64,000 bases of DNA from Gammaproteobacteria bacterium (GTDB lineage: Bacteria; Pseudomonadota; Gammaproteobacteria; HK1), in contig WLWT01000001.1 in NCBI GenBank assembly GCA_012103455.1, forward strand, positions 372,001-436,000. The letters run 5' to 3'. Each line of letters starts with the position of its first letter. Position 1 is the first letter of the stretch. The position numbers were made by a program, and so were the translations under genes. The notes under the pieces are model-generated. The model had not been told where the DNA came from. It saw only the letters and a list, made by a program, of their open reading frames with translations, and did no database searches. Positions 28,717 to 38,310 of this stretch are shown in pieces.

Positions 28717-29529
28717 TTAAAAATCGAATGTTCCCTGATCCGGGTGGACGTAAGAACGTGCAGGTGACGAGACCTCTTCTCGAATCTCCCTACCGCGCCG
28801 GCTATCCCAATGATGGAACCCAGCCTTGGACCAATCGCCGGACTCGGTATTGCGCCCCATCAACAACGTGAACTGCTGGCTTGGCATGGGTTCGCGTACC
28901 AACCAGTGCGACTTCCGGAACAATTCGGGCACATCTTTAAGCTGAACGCGATTGATATGGCCCTCGGGCAATCGCTTCATCCCTGTCCCCGGGAAATTAA
29001 AGATGCAATCGAGCCTCTCGCACTGCGCGAATACAGCTTGGAGCTGAGCCCAAGGCACGCCGTTCGGGCCATTGGGGTCTAGTAAAATAGTACCTAACGC
29101 GAATTCCGGCCTATCACCGCCTTGCTTTATGAAGTCGGGAATGCTTTCGCAAAAGTCGCCGTTGTCAGATGTCACAACACTCAATTCGGATTCGATGGAG
29201 CCATCAGTGGTCATTAGTTCAGCTTGCCTGATTAGCTCATCCGTTGCCTGCGGGTTCTCATCTACAAACCAGGCTCGATAGTTATCGAATCCCGTGTCTA
29301 CAGCGGCCTGTAAAAAAACCAAAGGGCTGCCCATCACACCGTGTGGCGGATTAACACGATGATTCCAACCGCATCCGCAGTTGAGATCAAAATGGAAATA
29401 CGCAGCCGCGGATGTCTTGCGGCTACGGATGCCCCTGACCATGTCAATATTCATTTTGAGCAGACCGTAGATCCCTCGAATCTTCTCCTCGGTGCTCGCC
29501 CCTTGACCTTGACCGCCACGCGCTGTCAC
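28717..29529 (-). CDS. TcmP-like three-Cys-motif partner protein
   Basis: About 270 residues with a Rossmann-like arrangement: 'YFHFDLNCGCGWNHRV' (first strand and glycine loop), 'GSPLVFLQAAVDTGFDNYRAWFVDENPQATDEL' and 'LGTILLDPNGPNGVPWAQLQAVFAQ...LDCIFNFPGTGMKRL'. This is the order seen in three-Cys-motif partner (TcmP) proteins, which look like divergent methyltransferases or nucleic-acid enzymes. The GTG at 29529, with GGAGG nine bases upstream, is preferred; a TTG at 29559 that overlaps the upstream stop is the alternative. It follows the DUF5131 gene directly, the usual pair order. Function is unproven. Confidence 0.65.
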   Translation of the reverse strand: MTARGGQGQGASTEEKIRGIYGLLKMNIDMVRGIRSRKTSAAAYFHFDLNCGCGWNHRVNPPHGVMGSPLVFLQAAVDTGFDNYRAWFVDENPQATDELIRQAELMTTDGSIESELSVVTSDNGDFCESIPDFIKQGGDRPEFALGTILLDPNGPNGVPWAQLQAVFAQCERLDCIFNFPGTGMKRLPEGHINRVQLKDVPELFRKSHWLVREPMPSQQFTLLMGRNTESGDWSKAGFHHWDSRRGREIREEVSSPARSYVHPDQGTFDF

Positions 29530-29555
29530 CCGCACATACCTCCGTGCTCTTTGGC

Positions 29556-30308
29556 TCAAGCGCTAAAATGATCGTCATCCGCTTGACGCCGGTCCCGCGC
29601 CGGGAACTGCCGCCACGCTTGGCCCTCCAGTTCGTGTCCACCCGCCTTGGGCGTGCGCCCGCCCCACTGCTTGAAAAAGAATGGCACACCAGCATCCAGG
29701 CACTGATCACGCAGCGACAACAACCAGCCCGCTTGAACAGTGCGAAACCTCGGGCCGCTCTCGCCCCCCGCGATGACCCAACCGACATCACCCAGGTAGC
29801 CACTGAGGTCGAGCGACTCCAACAGCGGCTCCGCTGATACGAATGGTGCGAGGCGATGGGGTAGCTTGAGCAAAACAGGCGCACGGCGCTCAACCTCTTC
29901 CATGTTTTCCGTCGTCACCCCCAGGCGTACGTTGCCGAGTGGCCAATCGCAGGGCAAGAAGCGGGACATATTCTGCGGCCGTTTGGTCAACAGCAACCAT
30001 TCGAGTTCTGGCGTCTCTCGGATCAGCGCCCACAGCTTCACCCGTTCTGTTGCCGGCGCACGCTTGTCAAAAACGTCGGCCATGGACGCACAAAACACCC
30101 GCGCCGCGCCTTTCTTCGCCCATTTCCGTGGCTGCTTCCAGTACTGTGCAGACATCAAGCGCATGCGGGCGCGCGGCCCCCAGTGTTGGCCGCCTACCCG
30201 CTTGTCCAAGGCTTGCGCATAGCAGTTGTCGCACCCTGGTGAGACCCGGGTGCATCCCCACCATGGGTTAAACGTGTGATCTGTCCATTCAATACGCGAG
30301 CGCTCCAT
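29556..30308 (-). CDS. DUF5131 / phage Gp37-Gp68 family three-Cys-motif protein
   Basis: 250 residues. The N-terminus 'RIEWTDHTFNPWWGCTRVSPGCDNCYA' carries Cys19, Cys26 and Cys29, the three-cysteine motif that gives the system its name and resembles an iron-sulfur site of radical-SAM-like proteins. 'RVFCASMADVFDKRAP', 'WLLLTKRPQN', 'VRLGVTTENMEE', 'SAEPLLESLDL' and 'WVIAGGESGPRFR' are strong family blocks. The family occurs in phages and in mobile regions. It is first in a two-gene operon with the TcmP-like gene. The chemistry is unknown. Confidence 0.9.
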   Translation of the reverse strand: MERSRIEWTDHTFNPWWGCTRVSPGCDNCYAQALDKRVGGQHWGPRARMRLMSAQYWKQPRKWAKKGAARVFCASMADVFDKRAPATERVKLWALIRETPELEWLLLTKRPQNMSRFLPCDWPLGNVRLGVTTENMEEVERRAPVLLKLPHRLAPFVSAEPLLESLDLSGYLGDVGWVIAGGESGPRFRTVQAGWLLSLRDQCLDAGVPFFFKQWGGRTPKAGGHELEGQAWRQFPARDRRQADDDHFSA

Positions 30309-30536
30309 CGAACGTTCTCTTTTCGTTCTCTTTCGCTAAAGCATACAAAGAACCGGGCGTTGAAGCCATAGACAGTTATAGAGTTCGCCGAATTGCTGAT
30401 CACCTAAGCCGCCCGACCAATGAACGCCACTGACAAGAGCGCCGGTGTTCGGCACCGCTGTGTTTGCAAGCTATGCACACGCCCGCGCATTTCGGTATCT
30501 TCGGGCACCTGCATAGATGCCGGAGGCAGCCGATCC

Positions 30537-30749
30537 ATGACTTTCGACACCCTCATCAAGAACGGCACCATCGTCGATGGCAGCGCAGCCCCCGGCTATC
30601 GAGACGGCGGCGCTAACACCGTTGACGCCGAAGAGCATTCAGTAACTCCGGGCTTCGTCCATATACACACCCATCCGGACGCGCAGATCACTCGGGATCC
30701 CACCGCCTCACCGTCCTGCTGGCACGGCATGACCCCGGTGGTAGGGTGA
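30537..30749 (+). pseudogene. Truncated N-acyl-D-amino-acid deacylase-like amidohydrolase
   Basis: 70 codons: 'FDTLIKNGTIVDGSAAPGYRDGG' then 'VTPGFVHIHTHPDAQITRDPTASPSCWHGMTPVVG' and a stop. The metal-binding HIHTH and 'PSCWHGMT' are textbook D-aminoacylase signatures. The ~25 residues between the two blocks ('ADV.I.DGRI...') are missing, and the whole catalytic barrel after residue 70 (normally ~500 residues) is absent. A GGAGG ribosome site remains. A second relic of the same family lies at 23533-23639. Confidence 0.82.
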
Positions 30750-30841
30750 ACACACCGGTGCGCTCACCGGCAAGGTACTGCGAAACAGCGACTGATTGCC
30801 CGCCTAGATACTGATAACAAATACAGCCAAGACCGTAGTTC

Positions 30842-31987
30842 ATGCAACATCAACCATTAAGCGGTATTCGTGTCATCGAGATGGGCTCAAGCGTCGCTGG
30901 CCCCTATGCCGCTTGGGTATTAGCGCAATTGGGCGCTGAAGTCGTAAAAGTGGAAGATCCCCGCAGCGGTGATGCCACCCGGCACTGGGGGCCGCGCAAC
31001 GCCAATGGCAACGCCGCTGTCTACGAAGTCATCAACAACGGCAAGAAATCCATCACCGTCAATCTCGCCGATGCGCAAGAGCGCGCGGCGTTAAAGCGCC
31101 TCATCCTCGAGGGGGCCGACATCGTATTGCAGAACTTGCGGCCAGGATTCGCCGAACAATGTGGCGTGGGCCAATCGTTAACGCAGGAAAAACCCTCGCT
31201 TATCTACTGCGACCTAGGCGCCTATGGCAAAGGCGGCGCGTTTGCAATGTTGCCCGGCTACGATCCGCTGATGCAGGGCTTCACCGGTTTGGCGCAAGGC
31301 ACGGGCACCGAGCACGGCCCTGCCAGAGTCGCCGCGCCGGTCATCGATTTCATGACGGGTATGTGGGCCGTCATCGGTGTCTTGGGAGCATTGCAGGGAC
31401 GGGGCCACACGGGTGCAGGGGCCGCCGTCGATGTGAGTTTGATGGAATCGGGGATCGGCCTCATGACCCTGTTCGTGGGCCTGTTTCAATCCACCGGTGA
31501 GCGGCCGCAGCGGCGCGGTTTGCAAGGACCTTGGGTGGCGCCGAACGCAGGCTTCGAAACCGCCGATGGACTCATCATGATCGTGTGCGGTACTGACAGT
31601 TTGTTTCATAAACTCTGCCACGCTATTGGCCGCACCGATCTCCTGGACGATACACGGTTTAGCGCCGCCACTGAGCGCTTCACCCACCGGGTCGCGTTAC
31701 AGGAAGAAATAGAAGCCGTATTGCGCACCCGCCCGCGCGCCCATTGGCTGGAGTGCATTGGCGATGCCCAAGTACCGGTGGCGCCGGTGCATCACGTCGA
31801 TGAAATGATGGACCACCCACAAACCTTGGCGGTTGATATTCTTGACACGCTGCCGCAAGCCGGGGACGGCGGCAACGCTTTTAAAACAGTACGCCTGCCG
31901 GTACGCATCAACGGCCGAAGAACGCCGTACCAAAAGCGTGCCCCTGATCTAGGCGAACACAACAACGAAATATTCGGTAACCGCTAA
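30842..31987 (+). CDS. CaiB/BaiF family III CoA-transferase
   Basis: 381 residues starting 'QPLSGIRVIEMGSSVAGPYAAWVLAQLGAEVVKVEDP', with the catalytic aspartate in 'MLPGYDPLMQGFTGL'. It acts by moving CoA to a carboxylate. It is followed 60 bp later by another family III gene, and the two may act on one pathway, perhaps as CoA-transferase and racemase. The start is ATG 30842. The substrate is unknown. Confidence 0.9.
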   Translation: MQHQPLSGIRVIEMGSSVAGPYAAWVLAQLGAEVVKVEDPRSGDATRHWGPRNANGNAAVYEVINNGKKSITVNLADAQERAALKRLILEGADIVLQNLRPGFAEQCGVGQSLTQEKPSLIYCDLGAYGKGGAFAMLPGYDPLMQGFTGLAQGTGTEHGPARVAAPVIDFMTGMWAVIGVLGALQGRGHTGAGAAVDVSLMESGIGLMTLFVGLFQSTGERPQRRGLQGPWVAPNAGFETADGLIMIVCGTDSLFHKLCHAIGRTDLLDDTRFSAATERFTHRVALQEEIEAVLRTRPRAHWLECIGDAQVPVAPVHHVDEMMDHPQTLAVDILDTLPQAGDGGNAFKTVRLPVRINGRRTPYQKRAPDLGEHNNEIFGNR

Positions 31988-32047
31988 TGCTCGAAAACGG
32001 CTGATCGAAAACGGCAGCGCGCCCGATACTTATCCGGAGAAATAGCC

Positions 32048-33190
32048 ATGGGACCTTTGCACGGCATCAAAATCGTCGAACTAGCGGGCATAGGCCCGGG
32101 GCCCATGTGCGCCATGTTGTTATCCGACATGGGGGCGCAGGTGCTGCGCGTGGACCGGGTCGAACCATCCGGTTTAGGCATGAAGCGCGATCCCAAATTC
32201 GACCTGATGAACCGTGGCCGCCGATCAGTGGCGGTGAATATCAAAACCGATGCAGGACGCGAAACGGTTCTGCGTCTTATCGAACAATCCGACGCCCTCA
32301 TCGAAGGATTCAGGCCGGGTGTCATGGAGCGCTTGGGCCTTGGTCCCGAAGTATGCCAGGCGCGCTGTCAACGCCTGGTCTACGGGCGCATGACCGGCTG
32401 GGGACAAGCAGGCCCCATCGCCCACGCCGCCGGCCACGATATCAACTACATCGCGCTGACCGGTGCTCTGCACGCGGTCGGCCAGAAAAACGGTCCACCC
32501 GTCGTACCGCTCAATCTGTTCGGCGATTTTGGCGGCGGCGCCCTCTACCTCGCCTTCGGCATCGCCTGCGGCATCATCGAAGCGCGCACCTCCGGCCAAG
32601 GCCAAGTGGTGGATGCCGCCATGACCGATGGCTCGGCCTCACTCATGACCATGTTTTACGGCATGTTGGCAAGCGGCACTTGGCAAGATAGCCGTGGCTC
32701 CAATGCTATCGACGGCGGTAGTCATTTCTACACCGTCTACGAAACCAAGGACGGCCAACATGTATCCATCGGCTCCATAGAAGCGAAGTTTTACGCCGAA
32801 TTGCTGCAACTCACCGGGCTCGATACACGCGACCTACCCGAGCAGTTCGACGCCAGCCGTTGGGATGAATTGCGCGCACTGCTAGCGCAAACCTTCAAGA
32901 CCAAGACCCGCGATGAATGGGTCGAGATCATAGAAGGCAGCGATGTGTGTTTCGCGCCGGTTCTTTCATTGGCTGAGGCGCCCAATCATCCGCACAATCG
33001 AGCACGTAGCACGTTCGTTGAGATAGACGGGGTCGTGCAGCCGGCGCCCGCGCCGCGTTTTAGCCGGACAGTGCCTTCTATTCAACGGCCACCTGCAACA
33101 CCAGGGCAACACACCGATGAAGCGTTGCGGGACTGGGGGTTCTCCGCGCAGGAGTTGGCGCGCTTGCATGAAAAAGGTGCCATCGCGTAG
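32048..33190 (+). CDS. Alpha-methylacyl-CoA racemase-like CaiB/BaiF protein
   Basis: 380 residues. '[37 protein letters not shown]' and '[46 protein letters not shown]' match alpha-methylacyl-CoA racemase, as does '[34 protein letters not shown]', which includes the catalytic His/Asp pair (AGHDINY). Such racemases invert the 2-methyl centre of branched acyl-CoAs before beta-oxidation. A GGAGAAATAGCC ribosome site is present. The gene is intact; an IS630 copy begins 24 bp beyond its stop. Confidence 0.9.
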   Translation: MGPLHGIKIVELAGIGPGPMCAMLLSDMGAQVLRVDRVEPSGLGMKRDPKFDLMNRGRRSVAVNIKTDAGRETVLRLIEQSDALIEGFRPGVMERLGLGPEVCQARCQRLVYGRMTGWGQAGPIAHAAGHDINYIALTGALHAVGQKNGPPVVPLNLFGDFGGGALYLAFGIACGIIEARTSGQGQVVDAAMTDGSASLMTMFYGMLASGTWQDSRGSNAIDGGSHFYTVYETKDGQHVSIGSIEAKFYAELLQLTGLDTRDLPEQFDASRWDELRALLAQTFKTKTRDEWVEIIEGSDVCFAPVLSLAEAPNHPHNRARSTFVEIDGVVQPAPAPRFSRTVPSIQRPPATPGQHTDEALRDWGFSAQELARLHEKGAIA

Positions 33191-33213
33191 CCCTACTCAG
33201 CCACAGCTATTTA

Positions 33214-34320
33214 CTACTTCGGCAAAAAATTACCCGACACAAATTAATAAATATGTTACAATGATGCTATGAAAAAGACAGACGGTCGCTCACTGCCCCA
33301 TTCCGCGCGAGAAGCCATCCGCAGGCACGCGGTTGCGCAAGTATTATCGGGTGAAAGCCCTGAAAAAGTAATTAAAGCCCTCGGATTTCATCGTTCTTGC
33401 ATTGACGATTGGTTATCCAGATATGAGCAAGGTGGTGAACAGGCGCTGTCTACCGGTAAGATCACGTGCCGCCCAAGAAAGTGTCCCGATGAATATGCGG
33501 ATCGCTTACGTGAACGGGTTAAAACGAATCCGTTGCAATTGGACTTTCACGATGCCCTGTGGACGCGCTCGATGATTCAGATATGACTGAAAGACAAATT
33601 TGGCATCGAAGTCAGCGAGCGCTCGGTGGGCAATATCCTGTCTCGTTTGGGGATGAGTGCGCAGCGCCCTGGGTTTAAGGCATACGAGCCAGACCCTGAT
33701 CAGGTTAAGGTATGGTTAAAAGAAACTTGGCCTGAAGTACAACGAGAAGCGAAAAGGCGGCGAGCGCAGGTCTATTTTGGCGACGAATCGACGATCCGGT
33801 CGGATTATCATCGTGGTACCACTTGGGGGGTACGGGGTGATACGCCGGTTGTAGCGAAAACGGGTCGGCGCTTTAGCGTGAATAGGCTGTCAGCCGTTTC
33901 GCCGAAGGGTCACCTGCGTTTCATGGTGAGCGAATCGCGGGTAACCGCAGACGTTTTTATCGACTTTCTAAGGCGTTTGTTGCACAACGCCAAGGGATCG
34001 GTCTATTTGATTGTTGATGGCCATCGAATTCATCGAGCCAAGAAAGTGCAAGAATTTGTCCGCACTAGCCAAGGTAGGCTCACGTTAGTATGGTTACCGC
34101 CGTATTCACCGGAACTCAATCCTGATGAGCTAGTATGGCATCACGTAAAAAGCCAACGAATTGGGCGGACAGTGGTGGCTACAAAGGAGCAATGGGTGGC
34201 CCTGGCTCGTTCGGTGTTGCACTCACTGCAACAGAATACGCAAATAATTAAACGGTTTTTCTATGAAAAGCATGTCAGATATATTCTGAATTGATGTCGG
34301 GTAATTTTTTGCCGAATTAG
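33214..34320 (+). mobile_element. IS630-family insertion sequence, copy 1 (defective)
   Basis: 1,107 bp between TA dinucleotides (33212-33213 and 34321-34322), the TA duplication expected for IS630. Ends CTACTTCGGCAAAAAATTAC (left) and the inverted CTAATTCGGCAAAAAATTAC (right). It sits between the racemase-like gene and the MBL-fold gene, leaving the ribosome site of the latter intact. Confidence 0.92.
33269..34294 (+). pseudogene. IS630 transposase, interrupted by an in-frame TGA
   Basis: A DDE transposase reading 'KKTDGRSLPHSAREAIRRHAV' (helix-turn-helix head) up to 'WTRSMIQI', then TGA at about 33584-33586, then 'LKDKFGIEVSERSVG' to the end. The catalytic core 'YFGDEST', 'LIVDGH' and 'NPDELVWH' is intact beyond the stop. 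In the intact copy 3 the same position is TTA (Leu). The same TGA occurs in copy 2. Confidence 0.9.
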
Positions 34321-34340
34321 TAGTTAACGGAGATAAGCCC

Positions 34341-35207
34341 ATGACCGGTGAAGTTTGGCAAATAGGCGAAGTGAAAATCTCCCGCATCGTTGAAATCGAG
34401 GCAACGGGCGGCATGACCCGTATTATCCCGGATGCCACCCGCGAAAAACTGCGCGAGATCGAATGGTTATATCCGCACTTTGCTGACGGGAATGGGCGTA
34501 TGCGCGGTGCTATTCATGCTCTGGTGGTGGAAACCCCCGATCGGAAAATCATTGTGGATACTTGCATCGGCAACGACAAAGCCAGGGACGTTCCGGCGTG
34601 GCATATGTTGCACACTCAGTTTTTGAGTGACCTAGCTGACGCAGGGTATGCCACCGACTCCATCGACAACGTTCTTTGCACCCATCTGCATGTGGATCAT
34701 GTGGGTTGGAACACAATGCTCAAAGACGGTCAGTGGGTGCCTACTTTTCCCAAGGCACGATATCTGCTGGGGGCGGCGGAATTCGAGCATTGGCGCGGCG
34801 CAGCAGGGGATGAGCGGGATGGTCAGCGCCAGATCATGAACGATTCAGTGATGCCCGTATTCGATGCGGGACTGGTGGATTTGGTGCAATCCGATCACAC
34901 CATTTGTTCCGAGATCAGCTTGGTATCGACACCCGGCCATACCCCAGGGCATGTCAGCGTCAAAATAGCATCGGCAGGCGAACAAGCGCTCATAACCGGA
35001 GATTTTCTACATCACCCTTGTCAGTTCGTACACCCGGAATGGAGTTCCTCACCCGACAGCGACCGGCCCCAGGCTATCGCTACGCGGCGCGAGATGTATG
35101 CTCGCCTAGCGGACCAGCCTATATTGGTCATCGGCACACATTTTGCGACGCCTACGGCCGGTTATTTGAAGAAAGACGGTGATGCTTACCGGCTTGATGT
35201 GAGTTAG
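34341..35207 (+). CDS. MBL-fold metallo-hydrolase
   Basis: 288 residues of the metallo-beta-lactamase fold. The zinc motif is 'CTHLHVDHVGWN' (HxHxDH), with further ligands in 'STPGHTPGHVSV', 'ITGDFLHH' and the late 'VIGTHFATP'. The N-terminal 'VKISRIVEIEATGG' is typical of the quorum-quenching lactonase-like/alkylsulfatase-like subgroup in which a hydrolytic role on esters or lactones is common. Its GGAGATAAG ribosome site follows the IS630 end by only 7 bp, so its promoter may have been displaced or supplied by the IS. Confidence 0.9.
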   Translation: MTGEVWQIGEVKISRIVEIEATGGMTRIIPDATREKLREIEWLYPHFADGNGRMRGAIHALVVETPDRKIIVDTCIGNDKARDVPAWHMLHTQFLSDLADAGYATDSIDNVLCTHLHVDHVGWNTMLKDGQWVPTFPKARYLLGAAEFEHWRGAAGDERDGQRQIMNDSVMPVFDAGLVDLVQSDHTICSEISLVSTPGHTPGHVSVKIASAGEQALITGDFLHHPCQFVHPEWSSSPDSDRPQAIATRREMYARLADQPILVIGTHFATPTAGYLKKDGDAYRLDVS

Positions 35208-35230
35208 CTGAGGGCGCTTTGCATGCACCT

Positions 35231-35248
35231 AAAGAAGGGAAGAGCCCG
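35231..35248 (+). repeat. Solo terminus of the ISL3-type element
   Basis: AAAGAAGGGAAGAGCCCG is identical to the outer right end of the ISL3-family element near 39896-39914. No transposase lies beside it, so it is probably a deletion scar. Confidence 0.55.
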
Positions 35249-35461
35249 ACTAAGAGACCGGGGAAGGCGGCACAAAAAACTCTTCAAGACCAAGCATACC
35301 GTAACTTTGCACGGCAGGAGCTTGCAGCAGCGGAGGCTGATGTTGCAACAGGGAATGTGCAGAACTTGAGAGCGCTTGCGGGGAGAGTTAAGCCCTCTTT
35401 GCCAACATGCCCGAGACCCTCAGCGCCCTTGGAATGACGGTAGGGCGAACGCCGAGAAGCC

Positions 35462-35668
35462 CAAATCCAACTGCGCTTCCAACCTATCTACCCTCCCTGG
35501 GGCAACAAAATTGAACGCCTATGCAAGGCTTTGCATGACACCATTACACGCAATCACCCATGCACCACACTAATCGAGCTGTGCTAACACGCCGCCCGGT
35601 TTGTTGACGCCGTGATGCTTTTCCCAGCTAGTGGGCAGGGTGTAGCACATTTCGGATCAGCTATTTAG
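35462..35668 (+). pseudogene. C-terminal relic of a second, different IS630-type transposase
   Basis: Translated fragment 'PIYPPWGNKIERLCKALHDTITRNHPC', stop, 'AARFVDAVMLFPASGQGVAHFG'. This is the C-terminal part of an IS630-like DDE transposase (normally 'LPPYSPxLNPIERLWKxLHxTVTRNH'), distinct from copies 1-3. One internal stop is present, and the fragment ends against the integrase relic. Bases 35249-35461 before it hold no recognised gene. Confidence 0.7.
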
Positions 35669-36076
35669 CGCGCACGGCCGATATACCGAACCCACTGCCC
35701 GGGCCAAGTCTCGGGTATGTTCAGCCCGACGGGCTATGAGAGGTCCACGCAGGTGAGGAATAAGTTCATCCGCCAAGGTAACCACCCGATCCTTTCGGCC
35801 CTTACCATCCCGCACAACGATTGCGCGAAACCCGAAATCTAAATCTTCCACCCGCAGACGAAGCGCCCCCATAAACCGCAGACCACTGCCGTATAACAAT
35901 GACGCCACCAACCAGTGTAGGTGAGCCAATTGGCCGGCACCCGCGTCACTTCGACTTGAGTCAATACAACTGGGATGTGCTGAGGCGTGCGCGCTCGGCA
36001 AATCTTGCAGCGCATCCGTCAAATCCTGTTCCAAAACGTGCCGGTAGCAAAACACGATTGCATTTAAGGCTTGATT
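35657..36076 (-). pseudogene. Integron-type tyrosine recombinase (IntI-like) fragment
   Basis: The open frame starts inside the protein at 'NQALNAIVFCYRHVLEQDL', a hallmark of integron integrases. It continues through 'LVASLLYGSGLRFMGALRLRVEDLDFGFRAIVVRDGKGRKDRVVTL', which includes the first catalytic arginine, to '...LARAVGSVYRPCALNS'. The N-terminal ~70 residues and the catalytic C-terminal half (HxxR and tyrosine) are missing. It abuts the IS630-type relic, which probably caused the truncation. No attC sites were identified. Confidence 0.75.
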
Positions 36077-36654
36077 CTAAGTGGCAGGCGCGACAGCCCG
36101 TTGTGTAACCAGGCCCGGCAACAACCGGCGTGCATGCCAAGCGCTCAGCGCTGCGAGTCGTAGCCGGCGGGCCCGATACAAAAAGCGCCTAATCCATCCG
36201 CGGTAAGCTTGCTCCGTTCGTATCGACTAGTGCCGAAACCGAATCTCCTCGCTCAGCTTGCCCAGTGCATTCTTTGCATCCCTTGACAACGCTCCCACAG
36301 CAGATCTTCTTCACAGTCCGAAAAACGCGTAAAGGCTAGATCGAACAGATGAGGCCTCGTGTCACCGGAGAGCTTGTCTTTAGTAGATCACAGCCGCACA
36401 GCTCTCGCGTTGTAATACGAACCAACGCCGCGTATTGACAGACTTTAGGCAAAGATAGAAAAGCCCAATCAAGTAAGTCATTGACTAAGAAGGGAAATAA
36501 GAGTAGAAACTCTACCAGAATAAGAAAATCGGATGAATACATGGCACATTGCCGTAAACGGCTACGACAACCCGTCGTAGAACTCCGCGACAAAAGTCCG
36601 TCGAATACCTGTTATATGCTGAAACAACAATCAACAATATTAACACAAAAGATA
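36077..36654. other. Gene-poor stretch between integrase relic and IS630 copy 2
   Basis: No gene is recognised over about 580 bp. GC content falls toward the right side. Open frames here are short and lack ribosome sites. The stretch probably contains further degraded accessory DNA. Confidence 0.5.
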
Positions 36655-37764
36655 CTACTTCGGCAAAAAAATTACCCGACACAAATTAATAAAATGTGTT
36701 ATAGTGATGCTATGAAAAAGACAGACGGTCGCTCACTGCCCCATTCCGCGCGAGAAGCCATCCGCAGGCACGCGGTTGCGCAAGTGTTATCGGGTGAAAG
36801 CCCTGAAAAAGTAATTCAAAGCCCTCGGATTTCATCGTTCTTGCATTGACGATTGCTTATCCAGGTATGAGCAAAGTGGTGAACAGGCGCTGTCCACCGG
36901 CAAGAGCACGGGCCGCCCAAGAAAGTTTCCCGATGAATATGCGGATCGCTTACGTGAACTAGTTAAAACGAATCCGTTGCAATTGGATTTTCATGATGCC
37001 CTGTGGACGCGCTCGATGATTCAGATATGACTGAAAGACAAATTTGGCATCGAAGTCAGCGAGCGCTCGGTGGGCAATAGCCTGTCTCGTTTGGGGATGA
37101 GTGCGCAGCGCCCTCGGTTTAAGGCATACGAGCCAGACCCTGATCAGGTTAAGGTATGGTTAAGAGAAACTTGGCCTGAAGTACAACAAGAAGCGAAAAG
37201 GCGCCGAGCGCGGGTCTATTTTGGCGACGAATCGACGATCCGGTCGGATTATCATCGTGGTACCACTTGGGGGGTACGGGGTGATACGCCGGTTGTAGCG
37301 AAAACGGGTCGGCGCTTTAGCGTAAATAGGCTGTCAGCCGTTTCGCCGAAGGGTCACCTGCGTTTCATGGTGAGCGAATCGCGGGTAACCGCAGACGTTT
37401 TTATCGACTTTCCAAGGCGTTTGTTGCACAACGCCAAGCGAGCGATCTATTTGATTGTTGATGGCCATCCCATTCATCGAGCCAAGAAAGTGCAAGAATT
37501 TGTCCGCACTAGCCAAGGTAGGCTCACGTTAGTATGGTTACCGCCGTATTCACCGGAACTCAATCCTGATGAGCTAGTATGGCATCACGTAAAAAGCCAA
37601 CGGATTGGGCGGACAGTGGTGGCTACAAAGGAGCAACGGGTGGCCTTAGCTCGTTCGGTGTTGCACTCACTGCAACACAATACGCAAATGATTAAACAGT
37701 TTTTCTATGAAGAGCATGTCAGATATATTCTGAATTGATATCGGGTAATTTTTTGCCGAATTAG
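36655..37764 (+). mobile_element. IS630-family insertion sequence, copy 2 (defective)
   Basis: 1,110 bp between TA duplications (36653-36654 and 37765-37766), with the same terminal inverted repeats as copy 1. Its transposase (36712-37738) shares the TGA of copy 1 (about 37027-37029) and also has a one-base insertion near 36816 (GTAATTC instead of GTAATTA) that shifts the frame. It cannot make a full transposase. Confidence 0.92.
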
Positions 37765-37820
37765 TAATTGATTTTATTCTCTAACTGTTTTCAAGGCAAC
37801 AATCAAAAAAGGAAGCTAAA

Positions 37821-38063
37821 ATGAAAAAACTAGCAGTTATTCTATTTACATTTATGATAACAGGCTGCGTTACAACTGGACCGTTATATAAAAATTTTTG
37901 GAAGAAAGATGGGAGCACATACGAACAGGCGGTAACAACTGAAGCTGGGTGTCGCTATGAAGTTGGTATGGCAAAGCTTGAAAGTTCTGCAGAAAAACAA
38001 CAAATAATACAAGCTTGTATGATGAAAGAAGGATATCGTTGGGGCAGTTATATCGTTAATTAA
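37821..38063 (+). CDS. Small predicted lipoprotein
   Basis: 80 residues: a lysine start, a hydrophobic core and lipobox 'MITGC' (cysteine at residue 16), so it should be lipidated and membrane-anchored. The rest ('YEQAVTTEAGCRYEVGMAKLE...QACMMKEGYRWGSYIVN') has two further cysteines. Base composition is AT-rich compared with neighbours, suggesting acquired DNA. A GGAAGC ribosome site precedes the ATG. It resembles small lipoproteins of accessory regions, but I know no named family. Confidence 0.75.
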   Translation: MKKLAVILFTFMITGCVTTGPLYKNFWKKDGSTYEQAVTTEAGCRYEVGMAKLESSAEKQQIIQACMMKEGYRWGSYIVN

Positions 38064-38239
38064 AAAAGGAGCATCGCACCTAATCGGGTAGCCGGAGATC
38101 TCTAGCCTCCAGCTCCCACAATACCCTGCATGCGGGTCCGCAAAGGGCGTTTCATTAACCGTGATGACAGGCAATCCAGCCGCCCCGTAGCGAGAACAGG
38201 CCTTGTTGTTTCAGGTATGTCACTCCCAGTGCAGCATTT
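38064..38239. other. Unassigned segment before repeat copy C
   Basis: About 175 bp with a conserved-looking pattern ('GGTAGCCGGAGATCTCTAGC'). The minus strand is open across the segment. I cannot assign it; a remnant of a mobile intron or IS end is possible. No gene start is supported. Confidence 0.35.
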
Positions 38240-38310
38240 GGGCACCTGCTAAAAATAGTCATTTTTTCGTGAGTGCAAGGAAGCACCGCGCGCACAACCG
38301 CAGTGTATAG
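38240..38310 (-). repeat. MITE-like dispersed repeat, copy C (half copy)
   Basis: 71 bp matching one half of the element (GGGCACCTGCTAAAAATAGT to the 'CGCAGTGTATAG' centre). It is then cut off by the end of an IS4-type fragment at about 38311, so the IS entered or recombined into this copy. Confidence 0.88.

Noticed and set aside
33584..33586. UGA recoding to a sense codon in the IS630 transposase
   Set aside because: The intact copy has leucine here, and many genes in the window end cleanly in TGA, so general recoding is excluded.
35219..35437. A 72-codon plus-strand ORF after the MBL-fold gene
   Set aside because: It begins over an ISL3 terminus, lacks a ribosome site, and has no recognisable family.
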